Shown here: in pieces, positions 11,505 to 25,494 of the stretch
Layout of the letters: every line of letters begins with the position of its first letter
Position numbering within the stretch: the first letter of the stretch is position 1
From: Eledone cirrhosa
Taxonomy: Eukaryota > Mollusca > Cephalopoda > Octopoda > Eledonidae
Assembly: GCA_964016885.1 (NCBI GenBank)
Contig: OZ024742.1
Span: 119,758,016 to 119,822,015, forward strand
Direction of reading: 5' to 3'
Length of the DNA stretch: 64,000 nt
Made by a program: the position numbers and the translations under genes
The notes under the pieces: model-generated
Told to the model about the DNA's origin: nothing
What the model saw: only the letters and a program-made list of their open reading frames with translations
Databases searched by the model: none

Positions 11505-11612
11505 CCCCTTCTTCTTGTTCTTCTTCTGCGTGTTCTCCTTGTTGTTGTTGGTGTTGTTGTTCTTCTTCTCCTCCTTCTTCTTTTTCTTCTTCTCCTTCTC
11601 CTTCTCCTTCTT
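11505..11612. repeat. (CTT)n-rich pyrimidine tract
   Basis: Imperfect TTC, TTG and CTCCTT triplets on the plus strand. The serine/cysteine-rich ORF across it is an artefact. Confidence 0.85.
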
Positions 11613-11735
11613 CCAGCTCACCCTGTCAAGTTCCTGAAAAACATATGTAGCAAATAAATTGCTCCACAGTTCACCTAAGTCAGTTATGTCGAGATCTAAT
11701 TCGATCTTAAAATTCTGCTCACCATTTTTATTTAT

Positions 11736-11738
<3 letters not shown>

Positions 11739-11803
<65 letters not shown>

Positions 11804-11804
11804 C
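11739..11804. repeat. (TA)n microsatellite
   Basis: TA run of about 60 bases. Confidence 0.95.
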
Positions 11805-11834
11805 TGTTGTCCACTGTAGTCTCCTTATACGAAA

Positions 11835-12345
11835 CACAGTATTAGGAAAATTGAAGTACCTCAAAGGTCAATCACAAAAAAGATAGACGGCATGACATGC
11901 CTTGACTATTGGGGTCGACTAGAAAAGCTCAAACTCTACTCTCTCTAATACTGCCATGAGCCCTACATTATCTGCATGATGTGGAAAAATTCCATCAGCA
12001 TTGCCCAAATGATGTTGGCATCATCTTTAATGTACACCTAAGGCTTGGGCCCTATTCTGTTTGCCCACAACAAAAATCAAACTCACATCACATAACTACA
12101 TTATGGCACACTTCAACTGGTCCTGCTCTCTTTAACATTACACCAAAATACATTAAAACAGAAACAGATCCCATAAAATTCAAATGGTCTATGGAAAAAT
12201 TCCTCGAAGAAATCCTGGATAAATCTCCTACACTCGCATATGTCTCCATAAACAATAACTCTCTACTTGAATGGGCTATAGTGTCCAAATTCCGATTTGA
12301 AAGATTTCATCACGTGGTACTATTAGGTTAGATACGACCTGGACC
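11835..12345 (+). mobile_element. LINE 3' ORF end, third family (LFNITPKYIK type)
   Basis: Frame pieces ITKKIDGMTCLDYWGRLEKL and LKLYSL, then after a frame change GPALFNITPKYIK, and SMEKFLEEILDKSPTL followed by NNNSLLEW and RFERFHHVVLLG. This RLxxLxLYSL ... GPALFNxxPKxI ... F ... NSLLEW order is the C-terminus of a non-LTR retrotransposon reverse transcriptase protein. A second copy is at 19885-20280. It is probably the same family as the RT box at 39300-40480. Confidence 0.7.
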
Positions 12346-12746
12346 AATACTGGCCAAAACCTATCAAAGTTATATATATATATATAAATCACATATGTTT
12401 AGAAAATGTGATCAGACCAAACAAACTTGGCACAAAGAGCAGAAATGGCTCTTTGTTTAAATTACATAACAAATGCCTCACAATCCTATTCTATGTTTTT
12501 TTAATTTTCTTTTAGCTTATAATTGTAGGACCTAAAATTCTGTCAGGGGAAATACATGGTCTTTGGTTCCTTTAATAAGTCCTGTTATACCAACAAGCTT
12601 TTAGAATAGTCTTCCAGTGAAAAAATTCATGGTTCTTGAAATGTACTAATTAAGAAGAAAAAAAATCTAGCTTTAAGTATGTGATTTAATGAAAGCATTT
12701 ATGTAGGTAAATTAGTTGAAGTAATTTAAAACATTTTTCTTTTATT

Positions 12747-12898
12747 TATATAAAAATGAGAAAACTCATTGCTAGAACACTTGTTGACCACTTGCCACTG
12801 GTCTCTGTCCTCTGAGGTATTTTTGCCCATCACTGTCTTTTACACCATTTAGCTGTTTTAACGGCTGTTCTAATGATGAGTATTCTCATTTTTATATG
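12747..12898. mobile_element. MITE with 24-bp inverted ends
   Basis: About 150 bp. The ends TATATAAAAATGAGAAAACT and the reverse complement of AGTATTCTCATTTTTATATG pair with a few mismatches, and pairing continues inward (GCTAGAACAC against GGCTGTTCTA). No coding content. Confidence 0.7.
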
Positions 12899-15117
12899 TA
12901 TTCAAATACACTTTCGCTTCATCTCGATCAGAGACAATATTGTTTTAATTTTTCTTTTTATAAATTTCTTTTTAAAAAGACATCTATAAACTATAACTGT
13001 TCTATGCTGGGGATACACACACACACAACTTTCTTTAAACTATGCCTGAAGATACATTTCTATATCTATGAACTTTGTGGGTATCTATACTAAAATATCG
13101 TTTTTCCTTTTCAAAGTATTGAACTCTTTCTTGCTTCAGATGGAAGAGGTTATTTATAATACATTTCTCCCAAAATATGTTTTAGAGATTGTATTTTTTC
13201 CCAAATTGTTTCTGTATCATCTTTATTAGAGTAATTTATTTTAAAGCTTTCTTTCGAAAACAGCAACATCAATCAAATCAGTATTTGCTTTTTATTTATT
13301 ACAATATTGTCTAGATTTGATTATTTAATTGTTGTGTATACAAAACTGATCTAATCTGGTGTAATGTCAGGTAACTGAAAGACTCAAAGATTTTTACACA
13401 ACTTTATGGGAAACAAACTAAATACAACGCTAGAATATTGTCAATTTAACTTATATAAGATGTTCCTTTTCATGAGTTCGATAAAACAACCAATATTCAA
13501 TTACATTTCTTTGTACTTGCTGAACTAAAATCATTGCCTTGTCATAGTTTAATATCAAATCAATACATCTATAATAATTTTAATGTGTATTTTCTCTTAC
13601 CCTGTATAATAAACAATATTCTTTGTCTCAACCATAGAATCCTTCAATATAAAATATTTTAACTCAATTTATTTAAAATTATTGACTTTCCTGTTTCAAT
13701 AGATATCTCCATATCCATGGAGCTAATCTTAATTCAGTTACTCCTCCCAACTCTACTTTACAACACAGCACATCATTTTTATCCGATTCTATTCTAGACA
13801 CGATAGAAACAGTAACTTTATTACACCAAATATACTTGAGCTGATTCTCTATATTGTCTGTCCCTTTATCATAAAAAATATCTATTTCCTGTCAGAATAG
13901 GTAAAAGTTCTTTGAACTTCTCAACTATGAACTGTAGACACTCTACTTCACTTAGTATTGATTATGTCTATTATTTTTGTATTCATATTCGAGTTTTACT
14001 TTCCATTGATGTTCATTGGCAATATTGCTTATGAATGAAGTGTGAGTTGTTAGTCTCAAATTTTACTTTTTTATATGCTATTATAGAGAAAATAACAGCA
14101 ATGAAATAACATCTAAGATATTTTTGATATTTGTTTGGAAATGTAAAATAGATTATATTTGATTAATGCAGTGTTTGTATGATGAAATATGAAACCAAAC
14201 TAAAATCCAGTATGAATAATTTACCAGATTTTAAATGGAACAGTAATAAATGACTAGACAATCAGTTTTAGGTGTCAGTCACAATGGAGAAAACTGAGAA
14301 TGTTTTTAATGGGTGTATTTAATTGAAATGTTGTTGCTGCATGGGTAGTGAGTCAAATATAAAATAGATGGATAGTGTGCAAAATAGCAGCTGTTGGTGT
14401 GATGTGCAGTATGTTAAACCATGCAGTTTAATTTGATTAGTAATGAGGCAGGTGATTATGATATGTACAATTTTCAGTTGATCTTTTATCTCTTACCTCC
14501 AGTTGCTATCCAGTTACCTTAGCTATTTAGTCTCTATAATATTTTCTGATACAATGACGAATTGTTGTTTTTCTCAAGGTTAACCTAATTCAACAGACCT
14601 ATGATCAAAAGTGTTTTTGCCATGACCATCTATTTTCTTTTTTCAGCAATGTAGTACTCAGAACTACAGTACTCAATGTGTTCTATCTTTTTAAAGATTA
14701 TATGATGTAATTCCAAGGAAATTTGGTTGCTAATTCTAACAAGTCAAGTGATAGATATGTAAAAAGTAATAGATGTTTGAAACTAAAATCTATATTTTGT
14801 GGATTATTTTCTTGGTTAATTCTTAAATATGAATTACATTTTGTTATGTCAATTTAAAGTATATAAACCCATAAAGCATCAAGTATACAGGATTAATATG
14901 AATGTTTCATAACATTATACACCACCCCTTAAAGAGAGAGAATTTTAGAACATAGAGACTTTTTTTTTTTGAAGAACAGGGCCCTAACGAAAATATTTTG
15001 TGATACCCCTAGATGGGAAATCAAGGAAAAATTTAAGTTTAGTTTTATTATTGAAACAATTTGTGAAGCTCGTGCTAAAATGACAAGACTATTGTTATAC
15101 ACTAATACAAATGTATT

Positions 15118-15345
15118 CTCTCTCTCTGGCACTCCGTCAGTTACGACAACGAATGTTCCACTTGATCCGATCAACTGGAACAGCCTGCTCATGAAATTAA
15201 CATGCAAGTGGCTGAGTATTCCCCAGACATGCATACTCTTAATGTAGTTCTCTGGGAGATTCAGCATGACATCAAACATGACAAGGCTGGCCCTTTGAAT
15301 TAATGATACAACTCATTTTTGCCAGCTGAGTGGATTATTGTGAGC
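15118..15345 (-). mobile_element. Second SINE-type repeat, body only
   Basis: Contains CACTCCGTCAGTTACGACAA, GGAACAGCCTGCTCATGAAA and GGAGATTCAGCATGACA. The reverse complement of the first two blocks is present at 63140-63265, where it is attached to a tRNA-like head. The head is missing in this copy. Confidence 0.7.
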
Positions 15346-15451
15346 TGAATACCTTAAAAACACAGCCACATGCCTTTTACATACAAATGTATTAATTACC
15401 TCAAATACTTATGCTTAGAGATGCATCAATAAGCAAATTGGCCAATTACCA

Positions 15452-15594
15452 ATTAATCAGCCTGGTATTTTATTTTATCGACCCTATAAGGATGAAAGAC
15501 AAAGCTAAAATTGGCAGGATTTGAATTCAGAATCTAAAGGGCCTATCAAAGCATATTGTCTGACACTTTACTTATACTGCCAATCCCCCACCTT
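15452..15594 (-). mobile_element. tRNA-derived SINE (octopus OR-like), diverged
   Basis: TATTTTATTTTATCGACCCT, GGATTTGAATTCAGA and ACTGCCAATCCCC are the SINE body, box B and head on the minus strand. Confidence 0.8.
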
Positions 15595-16092
15595 TTGCCT
15601 ATTAATAGCAATTATCAAAACTGATTAATCAGCAAAAATAAATAAAATGAAAAAGCTGATACTGATTAATCAACAAAATGGCCAATATGGCTGATATTGA
15701 TCTACTGATTATCTGCAGATTAATTGGTGCAGCCCTGCTCATGATTATATTTAATTGTCAGGTCAGGTCATAAAAATCCATATAGCTAATGTATCTAAGA
15801 AAGAATATTACCTACAACAATTCTATTATTTTCCTTGTGATAATATATTTTCTTAGATACATATCAATTACAGATCATTACAAAAACATTAATTGTTGGG
15901 GAAAATATTATTTGTCAAAGAGGTTACCTGTAGAAATTGAAAACCAGTTTCTTCTGACCAACTTAAATAGATTCAATTAAGAAACACCCAAATTTCAACA
16001 TGAAAATAGAAATAAATAGGATGTTTCACAAATTCTGTATAAGTATGTATATTTATATAATAATAGTCAACCTTCTTTGTTTCTGAATTCTA

Positions 16093-16268
16093 GTACAGTG
16101 AAATTCTGTTATAATGAAATTCACTAGGTATAAAAAAATTTTGTTGTAATGAAAAATTCTTTATAACAAGATTAACCAAAACAAATTGAGCATTGTGTTG
16201 TTATTATCTCGGGAATTGAAAAAAATTTGTTATACTGAAAAATTCGTTATAACGGAATTTGACCTATA
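16093..16268. mobile_element. Small DNA transposon relic (pogo/Tigger-like ends)
   Basis: Left end ACAGTGAAATTCTGTTATAA and right end CGTTATAACGGAATTTGACC are inverted relatives; the interior repeats GTTATAATGAAAT-like modules. Ends of the CAGT...GTTATAAC kind are typical of pogo-group MITEs. The element lies 0.5 kb before the first exon seen. Confidence 0.55.
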
Positions 16269-16740
16269 TTCTAAAAGTTATCTAATAAAACTTGCATAAA
16301 ATACAGTTAATTTATATATATACTTGAAATTAACTCACTTTAAGAAAGTTTTATTAGTGTTAATTATTCTAGCATTTAAAATAGCAGTGCGATATTGCTA
16401 AATGCCTTAAAGCAATGAGTCATCTATTTGTATATCGATAATTTACAGATGAATGATTTCATAAATAGCCACTTTATAGTTTTATAGTTTAAATACTATT
16501 TCATATTTTCTCAACTTGGCATCAATTGGTTCAATTGGCCCAAAGCTAATCCATTCATCCACATATAAATGCAAGACTTGCATATTTTACTTTGGAAAAT
16601 ATTATTTGGGGATTTTGTTTTCATATTTGCTATTTTCAAGTTAATATGAATATATCCAAATATGGTGTATGTCACAATTTTGATTTTTTCATTTTCTGTG
16701 ATAAATTAATGGATTTTCATTTTCTGTTTTATATTTACAG

Positions 16741-16872
16741 ATATAGACATACTCAATGGATTAGGATGGTCAGCACAACTTGATAAAGTTTTTGAAGAGA
16801 ATTACAGAAAAAATAATAAGTTGCTGTGGCAGTATTTTGGAAGCCAAAGTGGCTTTATGAGAATGTATCCTG
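16741..16872 (+). CDS. CACNA2D: alpha2/delta exon: end of VWA_N region
   Basis: 132 nt, acceptor TTTACAG before it and donor GTAAAT after it. The first two bases finish a codon begun upstream; it then reads [17 protein letters not shown] and on to [20 protein letters not shown], ending with one base of the next codon. This matches the alpha2delta block in which a tryptophan (LLWQ) and the FGS turn precede the VWA domain. It is the first exon of the gene I could find; the preceding exon (usually carrying a VPTxVY-like stretch) was not seen in the 16.7 kb upstream. Confidence 0.93.
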
Positions 16873-19778
16873 GTAAATTATATTTTTGTTTTAAATTCTA
16901 AAATTCTAATATATTCATATCATTAAATAAAAGATAAATCCCATAGAATGGAAAGAACTGCTTTGTTTCGTGCCATATTGGTTTCATTTGTAAATATTTC
17001 TTTCCACTTGTGAATAAGAGGGCAAAAAGCTGACAGAAAAACAGAGCACTAGTTTCTTCACCATGTTTCACATTTTGAACTCAAATATTACTGGAAATCT
17101 GTTTTGGCTTTCATCCCACAAAACCAGTGATGCATTGGGGTTGATTCAGTTAATTATATTTCTGAATTTAGAAAAAAACAAAACAAAATAGGATTTCTGA
17201 TTTTCTGATGTCATCTAATATCACATATTCATTTCACAAAATTTAAAGCATGTTTGTCATATCATTTGAGAAAAGCAAAAAAAAAAATAAATACAAAATT
17301 TATTTTGAAAAACTTTGAATACAAAACTCATAACATTGATTCACATGAAAATATTGTTAATCCAGTTAGATATATGGTGTGTTTATAAATAAACATTTTG
17401 AAAGCTTCAGCTATGAATTTGGAAACTGATGATGTAGCACCATCTGGCAGATTCCAGCAGAAACAAAGGGTGGGTAACTGTCAATGATGTCGTTTCTGAC
17501 TCTGGTCATTATTAACACAGTGCTCTCTTACCATGCTCTCTTCTGGAACTCAATATAGGCAAAAACATATAGTTTTGATACCTATGTAGATAGGCTGATT
17601 ATCCTCATTTTCATATAGAGCTATTGGCTGGCTCGGCTGAAAAATAACATTAAGGAGTTCGCTCTTACATAGCTTAAAGCTATAAGTATGTTTATTTATA
17701 AACATACCATATATCACTAGATATACAAAATATTCATACTTTAACAGATTAGATGAGTTGTCCTCTTGCCTCTTGGGAGCAATACTAGGTCAGGTGATCA
17801 TGTCTTTGCTTATAACAGAATTGATTTTGGCTTGGTTTCTACAGCTGGATGCCCATCCTAATGACTGGGTCATATAACCTGATGGGAGACTTCAATGCCC
17901 ATATTGGCACAGACCACCTGATATAGAAAAGAGTAATTGGAAGGAATAGCAACCCTGATCTAAATACAAATGGAGAGGCCCTACTAGACTTCTGTTCTAG
18001 TAATGGACTCTCTATTATGAACACCTTCTTTCAGCACAGAGACATCCATAAATATACATGGTGTAAGGGAAATCGGGGACAGAGATCAATAATTGATTTT
18101 GTTATTGTCTCTTTGATTCTGTGCTGGATGTTAAGAGTGGGGCTGAGCTGTCAACTGATCACCATCTAGTTATCTGAGACTAACTAAAGCCAAAGAAGCC
18201 CACAAAACTGGCAGGTACAGGGTGACCTACAGGATAAAGTGGGAAGCATTGGTGGATAAAGAAATCAGGATCAGGTATGCAGATACTATTGCATTCAAAT
18301 TCAGAGATCTCTCTGAGCAAACTGAAGGCGTTGAGACAGAGTGGAAATTGTTCAGCACAGCAGTTTCTGCTTCAGCTGTTAAATGCTGCAGGCGAAAGAG
18401 GCTTGGTGTGGTACTGGATGGCAGGAAAACCCCTTGGTTCAATCAAGAGGTCAAAGATGCCATCCAAGCAAAGAGGAGGCTTGCAAAGCTTGGCTTATAA
18501 ATAAGACCTCCTTCTTGCATTTGCAGTACAATCAGGGATGAAGAATCACAGTAAGAGAAACTAAAGGCGTCCAAAGTTAAGATATGGGAGGACTTTGGGG
18601 TTAAGCTGAAATCCGACTTCAGATCAGCAAATAAAGTGTTCTGGCAGACCAATTGCTGACTTTGTAATAAGAAGCCCTCCTCCACACCTGCTATTAAGGA
18701 CACATCTGGGGTTCTCCTCTCTTCAGAGAGGGGCTTCCTCGCGAGGTGGAGAGAATATTTTGCTGATCTCCTAAACCCAATCACAACAGCATATTCTGAT
18801 GTACATGAGGTGCATCTGGGAGCAGTGACTATTCTCAGAGACTGAGGTCACAAGAGCAATTAAAGAGTTCAATTGTGGCAAGGCTGCTGGGGAAGATGAA
18901 ATGTGGCCCAAGAATTAAAAGCCTTAAATAGAGAAGGTATCCTCCTGCTGATCCATGTGTACTGGGTGGCCTAGATCTCTGGAGAAGGGACCTAAGAAAT
19001 GGCAATCAGGAGTGATAATCCCAATTTTTAAAAAGGGAGACAAAAGAGATTGTTCTAATTACAGAGGGATCTCCTTGTTAAGCCTCCCCGGTAAAGTCTA
19101 TTCTAAGTGTCTGGCAAAGAAATGCAGGGAGATTGTTGAGTCCAAGCTAGCTGATGAACGGTGTGGTTTTCACCCCAGACACAGTACAACCAACCAAATA
19201 TTCACACTGCGACAGGTCTTCAAGAAATCATGGGAGTATTGCCAAGAGGTATATTCTTGTTTTGTTGACCTTGAAAAAGCATATGATCATGTTCCTCAGG
19301 ATATGCTGTGGAAGGTTCTGCAGGAGTATGGGATCGATGGTCAGTTCCTTGCTGCCCATTCCCATCTGAACTCTTGACCAATCCACTAACACAATTGATA
19401 TTTTCAATGAAAGGAATACAACTACGAACACTGCTGCTGCTGCTACTACCACCTCTCTCTCTATACTCAAGAGTTACTTTTACAGTCTCCTTCTCAACAA
19501 AGAAAATGCAACAACTTACATCAACGCTTAATTTTAAATCTTTAATTTTTTAGTTTTTAATCCTTATTAATTCTTTTTAATTGTAATACTCAATATTTGA
19601 TAACATGAATTTTACTAATACATCGAAACCGGTAATACTTTATATACTTTATATACATTATAAAACTTTTTTTTAAAAGCATTGTCTCTCTCATTTTTTC
19701 AATAATGCCACGAATCAAAGAAAAGAAAAAATAAGAAAAACAGACCCTTAAATATATTTTCAGTGCTATTTCCAATCT

Positions 19779-19838
<60 letters not shown>

Positions 19839-20277
19839 ATATATATATATATTTATATGCATATATATATGTGTGTATATGTGTAGTGGAAAATATTCCA
19901 TCAGCATTGCCCAAATGATGTTGGCATCACCTTTAATGTACACCCAAGGTTTGGGCTCCATGCTATCTGCCCACAACAAAAATCAAACTTGCATCTCATA
20001 ACATGAATACGCCACAGTTATTTCACCTCAATTGTCCCTTCTCTCTTTAACATTACACCAAAACATATTAAAACAGAAATAGACCCTATAAAGTTCAAGA
20101 AGTCTTTGGACTTCATGAAATCCCGGATAAACCTCCTACAATTGGATATGTCTCCGTAAACAATACCTCTCTAATTGAGTGGGGCATGTTGTCCAAATCC
20201 TGATTTGAAAGACTTCACCAGGTGGTGCTATTAAGTTAAACATGGCCTGGGCCAATACTGGCCGAAACCTATCATAG

Positions 20278-20314
<37 letters not shown>

Positions 20315-23300
20315 TTAAAATGTTGAGAAGTGACACACGAGTTGATGTATATTAAGAAAATAAGAAAAGAAGTAGAAAATGTCAATGGGATTTTTTCATA
20401 GAATAGCAACAAAACGTTTTTTTAAAAGTAATTTATCGTACCGGTTTCAGCCGATACTTGTTTCAGCTTCTTCATGCTAAAGGAAATATGATAAAAAGTA
20501 TGTAATTAAATTAAGGTGTATATTAATTAGAAGAGGATATTAGAGATCATAGTTTACATATATATATAAGAAATTTCACATTTTCGTTTATCTCTTTCTT
20601 TCTCTCCTCCTTGGTGGTTTGGTGGTAGTAGTAGCTGGAATAGAAGTTGGTTTGTTCCCTGTTATTGTTTGACATACATATATATATCAAATGAGGCAAC
20701 GGAGTAATGGACTCGTGTTAATCCCTGTAATTTAATGAGCTCAAGGAAATTTGTCTGTGTTCTTCAAAATATAATATAAAGAGGAGAGAATATATGAAAA
20801 GAATGTGTTTTCATTACAGGGTATATTACCACCAGAGTGAAAAACATAAAAACTGCGAGTGGTACAGCAAATCCATTATAATCAAACAGATTAATTAAAA
20901 TGTAAAATGTAACTTTATAACTATGACACCTGTACAGTCCCAGAAAATGGAAACCCTAAAACTAACATTACACCCAACCCCCAATCCAGGACAAAAAGTC
21001 GATTGCAAGCATTTAAGAGATCCAGAAAAAATTGAGGAAAGATAATTGTGCATAGATCTGCAAAACACTGATAGTCTTTTCGCCCCCTTTCACTCTACTT
21101 TTTCTATAAATCTAGTCATTTCTGACTGGTCTGGAGGTCATATTCGTTGATATCACATGAAAAAATAAATTGTATAGAAAACTCCCAGGTGGAGTATCCT
21201 CCATTCTCCAGGAAAAAAGTTGATTGCCAGTATCTTGGAGGTCAGATTGATAACACACACACAACAAAAAACAAAAAAAGAGGAAAAATATTTTTTGCAC
21301 TGAAATCGGGGTGTGTGTTCTATAATAATACCGGAAATATTTAAGAAGTTTTAATATTTTGATATTTGAAATATTATATCTTTCATAATCAATAGGGAAT
21401 AGTTGAAAGAGATCAACTAAGAGAGCACAGAGTAGTGTGTGGGAGTGAGGGAGGAGTAAGAGACAGAGTGAGAAAAAGACAGGGTGAAAACAACAGTAGG
21501 GAGAGAGAGAGCAAGCAAAATAAAACAAAACAAGATTAAAGCAAAAGTATAATTAAATCGCAGAGAGTGTATGTGTATGTGTGCATATATGTGAAGGGGA
21601 TATTTATGTATTAAAAAGTTCAAATAACAGAAATTTGTTGGAATTGTTTTCAAGGCAATGCATAATTAAAACTCATGCAGTAAATGTAGAAAAACAGTGT
21701 TTCATTGTGAAATAATTACTCCAAATATTTTAGTATCTTATTTATGTAGAATTTGAAATTAGTGAAAATCCTCAAAGCATTGATATCAAATATAAGCCGA
21801 CCTCCTTTCCCATTTTACCATCAAAGTTTTGATCATATATTCCTTGGCTTATATTCGACTATATACGGTAGTTTATTACTTTCAACATAATCAGATGTGG
21901 TAATAATTTTCATTTGTAAATACATAATAAATGTTTATCTAATGAAAAAGCAATTGAAAGGTTATTTATTTGTTTTCAGAATTTACAAATTCCTTAGTGT
22001 TTTTATTGCAGCAAGCAGATGGAGAACACATGGTAGTGTTGATCTATTTGATGTGCGTAGACGTCCATGGTAAGATCTATTAAATTTAAAAAATTGTCAG
22101 TAAACCTTTAGTGATAGTTTAACTTGTTAATTAGATAAAATATTTTTCAAATTATGTTTTCAATTAATATTCTTTTTAGACAAACATAATATTTACTTTG
22201 TTATTTAATATTACATTTAATAAATGAAAATATTTTTACTGGTAAATTAAATACAGATTATGTTTTTATGAAAAAAATATGTTAACATTGAATGTATTAT
22301 TATTAACAACATTCTAAGAAAATTGGTGTGTGGAATCAGAAAATTTAACCTTCATTTTTTGCCTTTAAATTTGTTGCCATTTGTTATGCAAATCCTCATA
22401 TAGTCATTATACTATTCTATTAAAATGAATGATGATGATGATGATCATCATCATCATCATTTTACGTCCGCTTTTCCCTGCTTGCAAGGGTGGGACGGGA
22501 ACTGATTCTGGCTTGATTTCTACAGCTGGATGCCCTTCCTAACACCAACCTCATTTACAGTGAGTGCTGGGTGCTTTTTTGCCGTGGCACCTCCACGACC
22601 ACTTTACAGTGGAATGATAGGGACCTCAGTCCCTATCATCTCATTTCTACAGCTGAGTAAACTGGAGCAATGTGAAATAAAGTGTCTTGCTCAAGGAAAC
22701 AACACATCACCCAGTCTGAGAATTGAACTCACAACCTTTCGGTTGCAAGCCCAATGCTCTAACCACTAAGCCATGTGCCTCCATATTAAATCTATTATAC
22801 TATTCATTAGACCTATTTAAGTCTTTATTCTAAATTTAATAGTTTTCATTTGCATTTAGTCAAAGCACTTTTTACAGTTAGAATTTAAGGAAAAGAATTT
22901 CTCTTTAATTGGTGAGTCACAGGTGACTGAATCAATAGGCCAAAAGTGCCACTTTGTTACTTACTGTCCTTGGTCAAAACAAATAACATTTAAAATTACA
23001 GACCCCCATGTAACTGTAAATAGGTAATAATGTACAAGCATATAGCTTATAACTGTAAGCAATGGTGGTACTACAAGACTAACTAGTATTTTGTGAGGTT
23101 GAAGAATTAACTTCATATCTTCCTGTAAATATTTGGAGAAAGGTGAACTTTGTTTAGTTAATCTGCCTTTAGATACTGCCCTTGAAGATAATATATTCAA
23201 GTGATACCAAGTAATTACAAACTTTTTAATTCAGATATTCTTACAATTTTATTAAATGAATTTTTTTATGGTGGTAAGCTTTTGTAACTAACAAAGATAC

Positions 23301-25463
23301 ACACTGCAAAAATTACCTGATTTTAATACACATAAAATGTTTGAACATTTTGGGACCAACCTACCTGAATCCATCTATGGATTTATGATACAAAACTGTT
23401 ATTTTAGAGTTTATAATCATCTAAAAACCTTCCATTATAATTTCTATGTAAATTCCTTTGTTAAGTTATGCTCCAAACACCAGCTTAATAATCAGAAAAT
23501 TATTAGAATAAATAATTAGAAAATATTACAAAATCTCTCAAAATTATTTGAAAATCATGGACAGTGTCTTTCATTAGAAATAGACTAATGAAAGGATTAA
23601 AGTATCATCATTTTAATTATTTTAGTTGATTTTTATTCTCAACTTGAGTGTTTTATATGTTAAACTTAGATTTTTTTCAACAATCTAAATCTCTCATAAA
23701 TTTGATTATACATATATCACAATACTTGCAAATAGAAGATACTCATTACATTAAGAACTAAAGTAAAGATATATAAATCATTGTGTTAGCATGTTCAACA
23801 AAAGGGATACAAAAATGTTACCAATGTTACACTTGAAGCTGCTTTGGTTTTATTTTTTCATTCTTAACAATATGTTTCTGTATTAAATGCTTTGCTTAAT
23901 TTTCTTAAGATGTTCTTTCATGATTATTCCAATAATTTTTGTAATATTTTATTGTCAGGTATACTCAAGGAGCAAGTTCACCCAAAGACATGATGATTAT
24001 TATCGATACGTAAGTATAATCTTTCAGATTTAGTAGATATTGTCCCATTATTGTCTGGAGAATTCTTACGAAAATTAAAGGTATCCATTTGTCTGTTGAT
24101 CTTACCAAGTGTAATATATCAGTCATTTTCTATAAGGTTTTAGTGTTTGTTCATGATTTCTTTGTTCATATTGTTTCAGTATTAGTTTTCTTTTATCCAC
24201 TCAATAATTTTGAACTGAAAACATCTTAATGTAATAAACTTACACGTTTAGATTTATAATATTGTTTATGTCTTGAAATTTCAAAGTATTAAGCATTATC
24301 TTCATTACATTTTCTATTATATTCTCCAGTAATTTTAAGATGAGTCTGTATGTGATCTATGACGTATGTAGTGGTGTGTATAACAGCAGTTCTATCTGAT
24401 GTTAGCAGTACTTCAATGTAGCCCATTTCTTGTCCCTGATAATTAAAGCACATGATGATTTGCCCTGGAAATTAATGTTAAAACATGTTTTTTAATGTTA
24501 ATTATCAAATTACTGAATTTAATTTTGTTATAAGTATTTCATTTTTTGAGGTTTTGTTTAAAATACATTTATACTCATTAGCTTAAGACTCGTTGTTTGC
24601 TAGCTGGGAGATTAACACTATGAATTGTTTTATTTGTGTTAGATTGAGTCACTGGAAAAGATATATAATTCTCAATAGCTCTGTCTATTTAGCTTTGAAA
24701 TAAGTATTGCAAGAAACGACAACACATAACTGTAAATAGTGGTAGCATTGAATAATTGATGAGTTTTGCTAACATTGTATGCTAACATTTCAAATGTTTT
24801 TATTTTTGCCAGAGTCTTTTATACTGCCATTCTTATCTAGAAAAATGTCTCCCATATGTTTAACATCATGAAATTCATGATAAACAGTTCACATTGTTTA
24901 CTACCATTCAGCAGGTAGCTAGTTCTCACACACAATGATTTATAGTAAACATTCTTGTGCAAATTACTTTCTGTCCACCCATATTCAATATTCAAAGCTT
25001 GCCTAAGCTTCAGATATCCCCCATTAATGTACTTAAACGCAAGAAACAAATGCATAAATTATGACATACATTTGTATGTAATTATATTTGTATAAACCTC
25101 TTTTTTCTCCCTTTGTTGCAGGAGTGGTAGTGTGCACGGGCAAGCCCTTCAGCTTATTAAGGTGGCAGTGAAATCTTTATTGGATACTCTGGGAGAAAAC
25201 GATTTTGTAAATATTGCTCATGTAAGAAATAATTAACTACAGCTTCTGTTGTTGTTTTGCCATGGGGGTGGGTGATTGTTTAGTAAATATAATGATTTCT
25301 TTTTTTTTTAATTCTTCTTCTTTAATAATCAAAATGTCCAAAAGTGGCAGTACTTTTACATGTCATTCACAGCAGTAGTAGTGGTAGTAGTAATAATAAT
25401 AATGGTTTCTTTATTGGCCACAAGGGCTAACATGTAGAAAAACATTACAGATTGCACAGGATG

Positions 25464-25494
<31 letters not shown>

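Larger units (their letters stand above)
1..16740. other. Upstream intron or 5' flank of the alpha2/delta gene
   Basis: No alpha2/delta exon could be supported here. The stretch is filled with retroelement remnants, SINEs, MITEs and simple repeats (listed separately), separated by AT-rich sequence without recognisable content, for example 2500-3130, 12400-12740, 12900-14900 and 15700-16090. Because the first exon seen starts mid-codon, at least one coding exon precedes it, either in this stretch unseen or before the window. Confidence 0.6.
16873..22011 (+). other. Intron (5.1 kb)
   Basis: Holds a MITE (17369), a LINE tail and LINE fragment (17750-19375), a CT microsatellite, a second LINE C-terminus (19885) and AT runs. 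The rest (20350-21950) shows only AT-rich sequence, including a direct repeat pair around AAAAAGTCGATTGCAAGCAT (20995) and AAAAAAGTTGATTGCCAGTA (21213). Confidence 0.85.
22070..23958 (+). other. Intron (1.9 kb)
   Basis: Contains the LINE tail plus SINE-head repeat at 22425-22785 and a TTAA-type repeat at 23473-23600; otherwise plain AT-rich sequence. Confidence 0.85.

Noticed and set aside
19590..19979. Minus-strand open frame across CT/TA repeats.
   Set aside because: Its length comes from (GA)n and (TA)n translation (RERERE, IYIY); no real protein.
21112..21528. Minus-strand open frame of 138 codons.
   Set aside because: AT-rich and pyrimidine-biased composition, no recognisable domain, no splice or start context; treated as chance.
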